Shown here piece after piece: positions 1-11,277 of a DNA stretch of 64,000 nucleotides (positions are counted from its first letter, which is position 1; the number at the start of each line of letters is the position of its first letter). The notes under the pieces were generated by a model that ran no database searches, was not told where the DNA came from, and worked only from the letters and a program-made list of their open reading frames with translations. A program made the position numbers and the translations under genes. The DNA comes from Platycnemis pennipes (Eukaryota; Arthropoda; Insecta; Odonata; Platycnemididae), in NCBI GenBank assembly GCA_933228895.1, contig OW121847.1, forward strand, positions 84,609,656 to 84,673,655. The letters are read 5' to 3'.

Positions 1-1241
1 GGAGCTATGTGAAAAGCACAATTGTGCTTGCTACAATTAAATTAGTCTTTGAAATATTTATATGACATGTTAAATTTCTCTTTTTTTACTTGAAAGGAGC
101 TAAAAAAAACTGAATTGCTATCTTTCAATTGCATTTGTATATGCTTAGGGTGTGGTCATTATCTTATCTTCACTCTTACTTCTCAATCCTCCTTTCTTTT
201 TCCTCTTATCCCCTTTCACCAATCTTGCTAATGTTAAGTGTGTTTTCAGTTTCTATTCTATGGGCATTAAAAGGAGTATGACCCATGTACTACTATAAAA
301 TTAACTTTTTTTTAATTGCCAATATTAGTGTATTTTATATGGTAATATACATATTTGACAATTCAAATCAGTTTTTTTTAGGATTGATTAAAAATCAACC
401 AGTTACTTGGTAGCTACCCAGGGATTTCATTTTAAATCATAAATTAATTTTTTGTGCTTAAGTGAATACTGGTAAATTGCAATGCACCACGCATGGCAAG
501 TGATCTGCTTTGTAACATTTCATCTCATTTTTTTCAATTAAGTATCCTTATTGTCATGGTTGACATGATTAATAGAGTCAGATCCTGCCAAATTGTCAAT
601 CTAAAAAGAGTTTAACATTGGTTATATTTGGGTACTAATTACTCTCCTTTCCTTGACTGTGACCAGAAAATCTCAACTGGATTTTCATGAGATTGTGCCA
701 AGAGCCATCATATGGTTTTGAACTTTTTGCTTTGTGATCAATAGCAAAATACTTTCTACCGGCCCCCCCAGAAAGGCTAATATACAAATATGTATTTATT
801 CAAAGCATCTCTGTCACCACCATTGATCCTATCCATTGGTTAATGTTATTTGCTGATTGTAGCTTGGGAGAGCAGGGAGGAATATTTTTTAGCTTATTTT
901 GTGATAGTTATGCAAAGAAACGGTTTGACTCTTTATTTCTAATTATCTGTATCTTCTTGTTTACAATTTTATACTAAAGTTGGTGTATATTATTCAGCTC
1001 CTGGCTCTTACCACAACATTGATTATGCTTTTTCAGATTATGAGCATTACAAAACATCAACCCTTTATTGGTGAAAGTTTTTATGAAACAAAATGCTATC
1101 GTTAATGGACCACAGTTATCATTGTTAGAGATTTTTTACTTTGACCCTCTATCCTTAGAATTTTAGGGTGCTTTGCGCAAATTCAATCGAAATAAGCCAT
1201 TGTGATGCCTAAATCTTCTCCTATCCATTACTAATCCATAG
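1..1241 (+). other. Intron of the arrestin-domain gene, 5' part outside window
   Basis: This AT-rich stretch has no coding-like ORF and ends in an acceptor (AG at 1240-1241) for the first visible arrestin exon. Because that exon starts in phase 0 in the middle of the arrestin fold, the N-terminal exons must lie before the window. I see nothing else in it. Confidence 0.6.
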
Positions 1242-1421
1242 AAACCCATGGTGGGGCATGACAAGAGAACTACTTGTTGCTTATGCTGTGAAAAAGGACC
1301 TGTAGTATTACGTGCCAAATTAGAGCGATCTGCTTATGTATGTGGAGAAAGTATCAAATTAAGGGCTGATGTGGATAATCAGGGTGAAGAGGAAGTACGG
1401 ATCAAAGTTAAACTGTTACAG
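1242..1421 (+). CDS. Arrestin gene exon (start of arrestin C-domain)
   Basis: Sixty codons in phase 0-0. The acceptor is AG at 1240-1241 and the donor is CAG|GTCAGT at 1422. It begins K-P-M-V-G-H-D-K-R-T-T-C-C and includes ERSAYVCGESIKLRADV, the first strands of the C-terminal arrestin domain. The ATG at 1248 is internal, not a start codon. Confidence 0.9.
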
Positions 1422-4400
1422 GTCAGTACCTGAAATCATTTTTTATACATGTATATATAAATATTTTTTTGTTTCCATTTATCACTATTTTGATTTTTTT
1501 AAATTTATTTTGCTTGGAACATTCATTATTACATAAATGATATTAAAATAAAATACCATTTTTGCCCTCTCAGTTTGTTGAATTCTTTGTGGAAAGAGGA
1601 GTCCTGGGAGTTGGTAAAGAGTTGGAAAGACTGTCTCTGGAATATCGAGGTGAACCTGTTGTTCCAGGGACTCGTGCAGTATGGGACTCAGCCCCACATC
1701 TTGTAGTACCTACAATGCCTCCAACTCTTCTTGGAGTTTGCCGCCTTATGCAAATTTATTATGTGTTGAAGGTATATGTATATTCATATTTAATTATGAT
1801 TGGTGGTGCAATATCAGTTAAATTCCCACGTTTTATTTCACTGGAATCTCTTGCAGGTTAACTTAGAATTTGAGAAGTCCGGAGAAGACCTCCACATGCA
1901 TTTTCCTGTAACGATTGCAACAGTTCCATTTCGAATCCCAAATTCAAAACAACAGCCTATTATAACATATGGTGAGTGTATTTATGTATTTTTCCTTGAT
2001 ATGATATTTGTTTCAATTCTTATTACATCATTCCTCGTGTTCCAAGATCGGCCTTGATCAAAAGTCTTTACAGAATTATTTGTTTTAAGTATGACACTTC
2101 AAAATATACTAGTCAAACTGGAGGTAGTAGTCCCTTTTGAGATTATTTTTAGCTATAATAATCAGGTTGTCTGAATATGTGGAAATTAGAGATGTACGAA
2201 TACTACCCACAAATACTCAAATACCTCGAAATGATACCTGGGAATGATAGAAAGTATTTGAAATTTTGAATAATTATGCTAAAAGGAAAAGCTCAAATAC
2301 CTCAAATATCACGCAATACAGCGCTATATTTCGCTTGTTGATGAGTTGCATCATATAAGCCATGAGAGAACAGGGGAGATATGTCTTGGGGACCGGGTTG
2401 GTGTAGTGGTAAGAGTACTGACTTCTCACCAGAAGGGGCCGGGTTTGAATCTCAGCAGTGTAAGATATTTTTCATTGTTGAACCCCTACTTGAGTGTTTT
2501 GTGGAGAGCATTCAAGCACACTACTCCATCCATTAGATGGAATGTTAAGCTGTGACTCTGTGGTATTCTTGGCCCCTTTTCGCAGGCTAATACTAAAGGG
2601 TTTCTCTCCACCCTTCCTCCTTTCCCTTCCATTCCTATCCTTGTGCCTTTCTTCCCAATCTGAAGCACCTGTTAGTGTGAAAACTGACTTGAAAACACAG
2701 ATCATGATGATGGTTTCACGGTGTAGTATGTTATAAAGAAAACAGTTTCAACAATAGAATTCCGGCAAACCTGTTGTCCTTTCACCATTAATTACATGCC
2801 AAAACTTCCCAAGTAGCAAAATCTTATGAAAAAAAAAATATTTTAAAATATATTGTAAGAATATTTTGAAATCATTTAAAAATTATTTTGAAAACATATT
2901 AGCTCTTTCTTTTTAGGCTTTTAAAATTATTTTTTCATTATTTCAAAGTGATTTTAACATAAGTTTCAAATATGTCTAACTCTTGAAGAAGCTACCCAGC
3001 TAGCACAAGGGGATATATATCCCATCCATTTCATAATACTATCCAAGTATTCGAGGGATATCATATCCGGCAAGGGAAAAGATATCCGGATATGAAGGGG
3101 AAAACCAACGGAAAAATATGGGATGAGTTTCCGCCTTTGAAGGGATATGGTTTCCGTAGTATGGTATAAGCGCGGGCAAGGGCCTAGCCACGTTGATACA
3201 CCGGTTCCCATCGGATCACCGAAGTTAAGCAACGTTGGGCCCGGACGGAGGTTGGATGGGTAACCCTCCTCCATACCTCTACCGTGGTGTTCTTGTCCAC
3301 TGTCTGCGAGTGGCGGGCAGGTTAAATGTGGGTTGGCACAATGGATCTAAAGAGGTCTAAGTGCCAGGGGGGCTCCAGAAGGCCTCCGCCCACCCCTCCA
3401 ATTTACATTTTTATGGTATAAGCGCCGCCTAGCGGTGAAAACCAGAACAACAAATGATCGACGAAAACGATATATATCATATATATCGATTATATTCCCG
3501 GAGCAATTGTATCGAACACCTATCGACTGTGATATCGCACTAGTAATATTCGATATACGGCTTCTCCTCGATATATTTGATGCAGACAAAACTCTTAAAT
3601 TCCTACTAAAACCCGCATTACCAAAATATATCAAATAAGTAACAACTCATTTAAGAAATATTACAGCGAAAACAACCACCCACCAAAGGAATACCAATTG
3701 AACTACAATTTTGATGAGCATATCGAGAAGTCCCTGTAATAATATAAAGGTGCACCAAGCCCTGGAAAAAACAGAGTGGATAATAACAAGGAGATATAGG
3801 TGAAAACATTTATTCAAGAACTTGAGAAAGACATTTTTATAGGTAGTAGTTTATTTTCCTGGATTCTCCCCTCAACATCGCCAACCATAACAACTCTCCT
3901 AAACTCCGATTAGCTGTGATGAGGTAAAGCTGGGATGCATTGGTCTTCACTGCACCTTGGTAAATAAAAGAATCTTCAGTTACTTAACTGTTTAAAAATG
4001 AAGGATAGACACGTAATTTTCGAATATTAATTCACCATATTCTATTGAAAACAAACCACCCATTTCTGGAACTCTAAATAAACCACAATTTTCCAAATAA
4101 AAACACTACAAAAATAAATTTAATGCTATGTCTAAGGTGAAAGGAACTTTTAAAAAACGAATCGCCCACTAAATTAATAGGATAACCATAATGCCATTAC
4201 ATTAGCTTATCGTTGCCTTCCAATTACTTATTCTAAATGTTTACGCCCTAATAACTGACTTTTGTGCAATATTTTGATAGTAAAAGTGAAATATTGTCGG
4301 GAAAAATTTTTCACAAAATGAAAAGTCAATGAAACATCAACAGACAACGGTTAAAAATTAACAGCTAATTGATATACACAGCAAAACTGTTATCTTCTTA

Positions 4401-7400
4401 TTTAGGTGAATGAATCCCTTACATGTATAACCACCGTCGTGTGTATGTATTTATCCGATGTCACTCACTACTCATAAGAAATGTATTAGGCACGACCATT
4501 AATGATCACCGATAACGCCATAAATGTTCATTCCCCAAAGCACCAGTTAACAAATCATAACGATTACCCAATTGTATGCCACATATGATAATATTATCCA
4601 GAATACATGGGGCTGAACATGAGTTGCCAAACAGAAAACTGTGTCAATAATATCATTTCGCACCTAAGTTAATTCAAGCCACGTCGTAATATTAAAGATT
4701 ATTGCCTTTAAATTAACAATTGTTTTCCATTTTGTAATAATATGGTCAAAAAGATAGGTACTAGTACAAAATAGCGATACACCGGCAGATACAAAAATTA
4801 AATGACAATTACTAAAAATTTTAAAAAAGCAAAATGAATGTTACCTTACCTTATTGTCTCGTACAAGAAGCTGGTTGCGATGTATATTCGTTGAACTAGG
4901 TTGTTGGATTCTTCTCGGCATCTGAATATTTACCATTGCAGCAGGAATAATGAAATGAGCAAAGCAAGGAAGCGAGCGCAGATTTATTACCAAAGTAAGA
5001 CGGGCTCCAAAGATGGCGATTTTCACATGGCGAAAGAGTTTCATTTTTTCGCATGTTTTTCCGGAATTGGCCGAGAGAGCGAGCTAAATTTCGCCAAATG
5101 TCTGCTACCGTGTAGCTCAAGCCCGCATTAGATGTAATACACCAGAAAGAATTTAGTCCTTCCTGAGAGTAATCTCTCGCTAAATAATTAACAGTGTAAT
5201 TTAATCAATTGATTAAATTACAATATTAATATTTAACTACTTCTATTCTTCCGAGTGGATCCATTATTATGATCACGGATAAGTCGCTGACATGTTTTCT
5301 CCGTGATATCCGTCCCTGAAATCCGAAGAGCACCTTTTCCGTTATATATCCCCTTCATATCTGGGAAACGATATCCCCTGTGCTAGCTGGGTATGAATTA
5401 TTATTTTAAAATTGTTTTAAAATATGTTGCAAATATTTCTGCCTCCTGTTAAAATGATAAATCATTATGTTAAATTTATTTAGACATGTTTCGACTAACG
5501 ATGCATTAGTAAACATTACTAAATGGGTGTCACACTTGGAATTCAATATGAATATCATCTCATAATAACAAAGAGCATATCAAAATGCCTGAAAGTGAGC
5601 ATTTAACAGGCTTTAAGTACACGAGAAACTAAAAACTGCCATTACTTGCATTTTAAAGTCTTTATAAGTTAAAAATTGTGCTTGAGCGGCATGAGTGATA
5701 CAATTGATCACTAAGGCATATTTGAGACTTTCAGAGGAATAATTCAGAGAATTGAAACATTCATATAAAATATTTAAGACTAAAATCTGTTGATTGTATT
5801 TATGGGTAAACCAGACTAAAATAATTCAATCTACAAGAAATTTTTTTGACAAAAATTATTTTTAATTCAGCTTGCTCTGAGTGTGGGCAAACCAGACAGA
5901 AATACATATTTCTATTTTTCTGTGGATATTAGGAACCATTCCCCTCCACCTCTTCTTAACTGCACCTGGAAGGAACCCGAACAGGCCATGAACAAATAAA
6001 TTACTACATTTCAAACACATTTGTGAGTAAATGGAGTAATTCAGTCTGAAAAATCCATGAATGTGGATCTAAAAATAATTTTGCAGAGTATCTTTTAGCA
6101 GAAAGTAGTTATTTTTTACTTACTCATCACTGCTGAGCAGATGGCCAAATCATAAACGCCCAGTTTTGTAGTGGTATAATCCTTCTGCCTTTGTCCCTTC
6201 CATGGTCATGAGTCTTGCTCCTCCTCATCACGTTTCAAAATATGTAACTATCCACATGGTTCCTGAAGAACCTAGAAGAAGTTAAGACTGACAGTTTAAA
6301 TTGTGCACATATAGGTTATGCATAGAAGTATTGAGAACAAACTAGAGAAAACCATTCAGATTATTTTGCAGGGTAGGTATATATTTCAGTGTGCTGAAAG
6401 GGCATGATTTGTTTTTACATTCGTATCCATCATGTGTTCCCTTTCAGGGTAGGCACAGTCAAAACAGCTCAATTTACAGCCTTGTACCTAGAGAACTGGC
6501 TTTGATTACTATTTCTTCCACACTGCCCTATCCTTACAAACTTCTTTTGCATCTGCCATTCATGAATTGCTTCATACACACTCTCCTATCACAAATACTC
6601 CTAATATTGCTAATCATAAGCGCCTCTTCAACCATATTCACTTATGATTTTCTATGTCCTCCCCTTCCTCTTATGCCATTCACCTCACTATCATAAATCT
6701 GTGTAGTTATTTGATTCGCATCCATTCCCTCATTATGGACAAATCTATGAATCCTGCTCTTTTTATACATGTACACCCATTACTGAAACATCCACTTTAC
6801 ATTATTTCATTACAGACTCATTCCTAACTCTATCCAACCTATGCAAACACTTCTCAGATAACTCATACCCACGACATGATTTTTGCTTCCTTAGACAAAC
6901 ACACATCCTACTCCAGTGGTAGGTAGCGTGATCCTTTGGTGCTATCTATCCTTCCACCTTTTGTAAAAATATTGCCCATGTACACAAAATCCTCAACTCA
7001 ACTGAACAGCCACTGTGACATAACGCAGCCTTGCTTTACACCCTGTTTTACTTCAAACCAGTCCCTTGAGATCCAATTAACTCTCACGCTTGCCTTGCTA
7101 TTGAAATACATTGCCTTTCTATATTCAATAACAAATCTCATCATACACCACAAAATCAATCACACCCTTATCAAGGTAAACTTATGAATTCTCTTTTGCT
7201 TAAACCATGTACCTATTCCCAAACAACCTATCTTTTTTCCTAGCGCACAGCCATCAACTTTTCTCCAATAACATTGACGCAAGGGTCACCAAATGGCACA
7301 ACCACTCTCTCAGATGCCTCCTGCCTCACACCAACCCAGCCATTCATGTCACCTAGTACAATAATTCTCTCACCAGGGTTTTATCCACCATCACTATATT

Positions 7401-10400
7401 TATTTCCCGGTTACAAACTTGCATGCATGCACCGGTTACACACATGCAATGTAACCACTCGGGTTGACACTCGAACACATTCACCGGATTAGAACAGGTG
7501 TTAGTTTATTGCATCGCATCTATGCGTTTGCACAACTTAGGGTAGTCACAAGATAATAATAATGACTTTATTCTCCAAACACCAACACGTATTTCCAATT
7601 TGGTATAGGATTCGTCAATACAAGTAGGTATTATAGGTGCACTAAGGATTTTGTTAATCATTGTTAAGACATAATACACTTAATTTGCTACCAGAAAGGA
7701 GCTCACTTACTGAATAGACCATGGAATGTAATTTTAATGGTGAATGTTTTCACGCATCTACACAAGTGGGTACATTCGTCGGGTAAAACAGCCTTATACA
7801 TCCCCTATGCCTGCCTGCCAAATTATTAAAATTGAACAATGAAAGAAATTGTACTAACACTTCCTAGTGCCTATATACTATCACATTCCCTGAGCACAAT
7901 CATACCATTCTCTGGGTGATGTTTCACCTCTCCACTTAAAATGCCATCCAACATTAAGCACACTCCCATTAATGCATTAATTATTAACATTTTCATCCAT
8001 TCACAACCTTATTCATCTATAGTAGGTACATACCTGTTCACAATCAAGACGACCAAAAATTAGGTGTATATCTGTTTCTCTCATTCTTCTTGCCACAACC
8101 ACTTGTGGGCACACAACAACATAGAAGGCGCGAGCAAGGTTACTCATTTGTTTTATTCCATAACGAGGCGTGTTGTTTAAGGCCAGGGAAGTTTCATAAA
8201 ACACCTCCTGTGGCGACCTTTTATAGGCAGTACCTGTTGATAGAAGGTATTTCAATGTATTATATCATTTTTAGGATTAAATTTTTAATTAAACATTAAT
8301 TATTGTGTTCATTATGCATTCAATAACTACTTACCATTACAATTACCTACATTTTGCCAGTCGAAAGGCGAATATCTTGATCAAGGTCAATGATTTACCC
8401 TGTGGAATTTTTCACACTTATCTGCACTTTCGGGTGACTCCGTACAGGTCATGACATCGCTAGTTCCGGTATTATAAAAATACGCAAAATATAATTTACT
8501 GGGAATCCAATTCTTATTCAACGGTTGTTTTATGCATAATTGCAGCTGTCGTTCACCGCTCTCTCACCTCGTACCTTACGAGATAGGTACGAGAACTCTT
8601 ATACTGGTTTATTTTAACACTTTGATATGACCAAAATAATATACCTATGCAAATTTATATGAGAGTTTTAAAATGATTTCAAAATATTTTCAAAATAATT
8701 TTGGAATTGTTTTGAAATAATATTCACATATTATTTTTCTATGATATTAAAAAAAAAACTTTTCATGCAAAAAAATATCTTAGTACTTCCTACGTATGCG
8801 TGTATATGTTATCAACAAAATGAAATGACATGATACTGAACTTTAAAAGAGCAATACCTCATACATTATTTTAAAATTATTTCAAAATCTTGAAAAAGAC
8901 ATGAATTTAGCCATCTTATGACATTTTGATTTTTTAATTGAAATCATTTTAAAATTATTTTTCAATAATCTTTTGCTACTTGGGTTGTCACCACTATTCA
9001 AGATTCAAAATCGAAGAAAGCTCAATATCATCGATGGTTGCCTCTTCACTTTTACTCTGTTACATTCTAATCATTAATTTACAAAAGGTCACACAATGTC
9101 TCTTCTTCCAAATCGTACCTTTGCAAATAAGTAATGAATTTTATTTAAGAGTTACTGAGAACTCTTGCTACTACTGTGCTGTCTTACTATGAGATATTTT
9201 TCATCGAGAATATGTTGAGCCTCCTGAGTTTGATAAGCTATATCTTCAAAAAGGGGTAACCAATTTTATTGCAGTTAAATTTGTCTTATAGAATGTTAAT
9301 TTCTACATTTATTTATGTAAATAAAAATTAATCTGTCACCTTAGATAAACTGTTACTAATACAATAATGAATTGACTTTTACAAACCACATGTACTTAGG
9401 CTGATTGTACTCAGATAGGAAGTTAAATAGGGCTGCCCAATGCCATCGGAGCTGCTTTTGTTGACTGATAGATATGTTCATCTGCCTACAGATTTGACAT
9501 TGATCTAACACATTTTTCAAGTATGTAGATTGGGGTGCTAAATGGAAGTCAGCCAGGTAAAAGTGCTCAGCTCTCAATAGTTTTTGAAGAAAAAAATTTC
9601 AAAAACTAGAAAAACATACCAATTTCCCCCAGAAGCAGGCAACCCAATGGGTAGCATGTGTACCCACTCAATCTTTAAGAAAATTGGAGCTCTTAATGTT
9701 GATGGACAGTTACATGTATTCTAATGTTTTCATTTATTTCATATCTCCTGATTTTATTCTACTGTTCATCTACTGTTTTCCTTTTGGTTCATCAGTCATG
9801 TCTTGAAGAGACACCTAAGGTTCTTGTTCGTACTCACTTCTTTCATTTCACCTGGGATTTCAATATAAAAATTGATCTTTAAACAGTTATGGATCAACCT
9901 TCCTCCCATGGCTTACATCATCCATTGATGCAAAATGTTTCACTTATTTTTGATGTTTCATTGATGCTACAATGTTTTTCTGCTTGCAATCCTTTTTTAA
10001 TATTCAGCATTATTATCAAAGCACTGGGTGTAAATACAAAATCAGTTTACATTCGCCAAACTGTGCATTTTAATCAAATTATTGTACATTTCTGAAAACC
10101 TGTCTTTAGTTTATGATGCCCATGACACTAAACTGATGTATGGTAAAAATGAGATTAAAACATTATATAATCTAGTGTGCAGTTGATTGCCCAATTCCTT
10201 GGGACATCTTGGTTTGTAAAGCCAGATAGCCTAAAAACCTGATTTTCAAACTTTTTTAAATGTTCAAATATATCAAGAGATGTGGGCTCTTGCATTGTTG
10301 ATTTTCATCACTCACTTTACTTGATTCATCATGCAACCAAAGAGCCAGATTGGTGATACCTCTGTCATTGACTCCCCTTGTGAGTGTAACAATGTGGAAC

Positions 10401-11277
10401 TTGAGGATTTCCGAGTCTGTGGGCCTGTGTTGCTGGATGATAAACATTGTATCACATGTTCATGTGTGCACTTGACGAAAGCAAGAAACTTTTTTAATAT
10501 GCGGTGAATTAGATACCAATTGGATTTTCTTTGAATGTCCTCAGTTAATTTTTTGTGGTTAAGAGGTTGGTCATAAGTTGCATAGGTCATAAGGTCAATG
10601 ACCAGGTGTACTAACTAACTACTTTTGTTTTGATATGCTAGGTAGTCTTTCCATTCTTTGTACTGCTGAATTGCCTCAAAATGCTATTTTTAGCTCAAAT
10701 TATGACTGCTTCATTTTCATTATCATGATTTAAACATTGACTTATTCTATTTGCAGTGCTTTATTCATGCATGTTATGATTATAATTGTTGCTTAATTTA
10801 CCAAGATATTAATTTACAGAAACTGCTTCAGAGCATGTCGAGGGAGGATCTTATATAGGACCAGAATTTCTTCTTGGCCAAGTCTACGATGGAGGGCAAC
10901 ATGATGGTTCAAGAGACACTGTGGTGCTGTACAGACCAGTTTATGCATGCGTGGTTCGACCTCAGACACCTCCAAGTCAGAAGGAGCACCAAATGAACCC
11001 TGCTGTTAAACATAAATCACCTCATTCATCCCGTGGAACAAAAGTTACTTTGCCAGATGGAGAGACCGCGAAGGGAGATTCAAATAACAGTGGCAAAGGC
11101 ATAGAAAAAGGTTCCAAGCATGGTATGTCAACTGCTTCTAGTTACAACACCACCATTAAAGGAGATGACAATGCTCCCATGGATGACGAGGATAGGGAGG
11201 TGGGTGAAATCAGTGCAAGACTAATTGACTGTTCAGTTGATGGAGAAAAACAAAGCCTGAAGAAGGTTGCCCTTTAA
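1242..11277 (+). CDS. Alpha-arrestin (arrestin domain-containing protein), 3' part of gene, 4 exons
   Basis: Four exons join in frame (1242-1421, 1574-1771, 1857-1971, 10820-11277) to give about 316 residues ending in TAA. The protein resembles the ARRDC2/3/4 family. It has the inter-domain stretch with a CCLCCEKGPV-type start of the arrestin C-domain, then the ERSAYVCGESI strand, a VPPxxPT-like VVPTMPPTLLGVCR segment, a YYVLKVNLEF strand, a HFPVTIATVPFRIPN strand, and a terminal GPEFLLGQVYDG / VVLYRPVY segment. Family members act as cytoplasmic or endosomal adaptors that link membrane cargo to ubiquitin ligases. The tail after RPVYACVV is Ser/Lys/Asp-rich, about 100 residues long and low in complexity. 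I see no PPxY (Nedd4-binding) motif in the visible part. Introns are 152, 85 and 8848 bp, and the last is packed with transposons. The N-domain exons are missing upstream. The family call is strong; the exact orthologue is not determinable. Confidence 0.9.
1574..1771 (+). CDS. Arrestin gene exon (middle of C-domain)
   Basis: Sixty-six codons in phase 0-0. The acceptor is CTCTCAG at 1567-1573 and the donor is AAG|GTATAT at 1772. It encodes FVEFFVERGVLG through CRLMQIYYVLK, matching the arrestin C-domain segment in which a Trp-containing strand is followed by the conserved VPPxxPT turn. Confidence 0.9.
1857..1971 (+). CDS. Arrestin gene exon (C-domain strands)
   Basis: The exon is 115 nt (38 codons plus one base). 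The acceptor is TTGCAG at 1851-1856 and the donor is TATG|GTGAGT at 1972. It encodes VNLEFEKSGEDLHMHFPVTI and then TVPFRIPN, typical ARRDC beta-strands. It ends in phase 1, which matches the exon at 10,820. Confidence 0.9.
2389..2650 (+). repeat. Old tRNA-derived SINE (family SINE-1)
   Basis: The tRNA-like head has a box A (GGTTGGTGTAGTGGTAAGAG) and a box B (GGGTTTGAATC), followed by a body homologous to the well-preserved copies at 51,746 and 43,265. Shared body segments include ACTTGAGTG, GGATG, GACGTTAAG-like and the GGGTTTCTCTCCACCCTTCCTCC run. It is clearly diverged, so it is an old insertion within the arrestin intron. Confidence 0.75.
3174..3412 (+). mobile_element. 5S rRNA-derived SINE with 13-bp target-site duplication
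   Basis: The 5' half, about 3180-3275, is an obvious 5S rRNA sequence. It contains ACACCGGTTCCCATCGGATC, ACCGAAGTTAAGCAACGT, GGGCCCGG and GGATGGGTAACC, i.e. the A box, intermediate element and C box of the 5S internal promoter. A non-5S body of about 135 bp follows and ends in a T-rich tail (TTTACATTTTT). Identical 13-bp direct repeats ATGGTATAAGCGC flank the unit (3161-3173 and 3413-3425), so it moved by retrotransposition as one unit. It is therefore a SINE3-type element rather than a 5S gene. Confidence 0.85.
4850..5044 (-). other. Exon-like ORF with splice donor inside transposon B
   Basis: On the - strand an ATG at 5044 opens 65 codons (MKLFRHVKIAIFGARLTLVI... LLVRDNK) that end exactly in phase 0 at a strong donor, AAG|GTAAGG (GT at 4848-4849). 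The upstream sequence is relatively CpG-rich. I do not recognise the protein. It could be the first exon of a host gene captured by the transposon, or of a lost transposase. The alternative is a chance ORF. Confidence 0.3.
6400..7390 (-). pseudogene. Dead LINE: endonuclease and reverse transcriptase remnants
   Basis: On the - strand two non-LTR motifs survive in order. Near 7370-7260 is an endonuclease (EEP-fold) remnant reading GERIIVLGDMNGWVGVR. Near 7110-7010 is a reverse transcriptase remnant reading KASVRVNWISRDWFEVK followed by QGVKQGCVMSQWLFS, the conserved GxxQGxxxSPxLF region. Further along is a VHMGNIFTKGG-like C-terminal strip. Frames are interrupted by stops and shifts, so it is non-functional. 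The motif style is that of RTE/craniofacial-protein-2-like arthropod LINEs and differs from the CR1/L2-like family that dominates 32-63 kb. Confidence 0.65.
8034..8233 (-). other. Exon-like ORF bounded by splice sites inside element A
   Basis: On the - strand an open stretch of 200 nt is bounded by an acceptor (CTATCAACAG) and a donor (GAACAG|GTATGT). It encodes TAYKRSPQEVFYETSLALNN and then TPRYGIKQMSNLARAFYVVV followed by CPQVVVARRMRETDIHLIF, ending in phase 0. Residue composition looks like genuine protein, but I cannot assign a family. It may be an exon captured by the element, an exon of an intron-containing transposase, or a small gene nested in the arrestin intron. Confidence 0.35.
8985..10819 (+). 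other. Remainder of the arrestin last intron
   Basis: AT-rich intron sequence between element A and the last exon. On - at about 10,256-10,447 there is a fairly protein-like 63-codon ORF (containing DSEILKFHIVTLTRGVNDRG), but it has no splice or start support, so I do not call it a gene. Nothing else is recognisable. Confidence 0.4.
10820..11277 (+). CDS. Arrestin gene last exon with stop codon
   Basis: The acceptor is TTTACAG at 10813-10819. Completing the split codon (G|AA, Glu) gives ETASEHVEGGSYIGPEFLLG, then QVYDGG and a VVLYRPVY strand, then a long polar tail ending KKVAL-stop (TAA 11275-11277). The tail is probably disordered. An AATAAA overlaps the stop (11276-11281) but is too close to be a useful poly(A) signal. 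Confidence 0.9.

Larger units (their letters stand above)
2995..5391. mobile_element. TIR DNA transposon B (non-autonomous), nested in A
   Basis: The ends are CCCAGCTAGCACA at 2995 and TGTGCTAGCTGGG at 5379-5391, a perfect 13-bp TIR that continues imperfectly through GGGGATAT. Both ends are flanked by TA (2993-2994 and 5392-5393), consistent with a TA target site. Subterminal regions hold repeated GATATCC / GGATATG-type motifs. Outer-element AT-rich sequence resumes directly after 5393, so B inserted into A. No transposase ORF is visible; it carries the 5S-derived SINE and a 65-codon exon-like ORF. Confidence 0.75.
2808..8984. mobile_element. AT-rich TIR DNA element A (non-autonomous, composite)
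   Basis: Left end CCCAAGTAGCAAAA at 2808 and right end TTTTGCTACTTGGG at 8971-8984 form a perfect 14-bp terminal inverted repeat. Inside both ends are related AT-rich subterminal blocks built of TTTTGAAATNATTT / ATTTTAAAATTATTT units (about 2830-2960 and 5395-5440 on the left, about 8660-8960 on the right). The two flanks carry only a TT/TT match, so the target-site duplication is uncertain. The body contains a nested transposon (2995-5391), a LINE relic on - (about 6400-7390) and an exon-like ORF on - (8034-8233). No transposase was recognised. Confidence 0.55.

Noticed and set aside
2391..2465. tRNA genes (also at 41,613, 43,540-43,612, 51,746 and 63,755-63,829)
   Set aside because: A and B boxes are present, but no complete cloverleaf or acceptor stem closes, and each is followed by a repeat body or a target duplication, so they are SINE heads.
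3180..3275. Functional 5S rRNA gene
   Set aside because: The 5S similarity stops before the gene's 3' end and runs into an unrelated body. The 13-bp duplication surrounds the fused unit, and internal substitutions are present.
3435..3640. ORFs on both strands inside transposon B
   Set aside because: The stretch is made of ATATCGATATAT-type near-palindromic words, so both strands are open by chance; no transposase motif.
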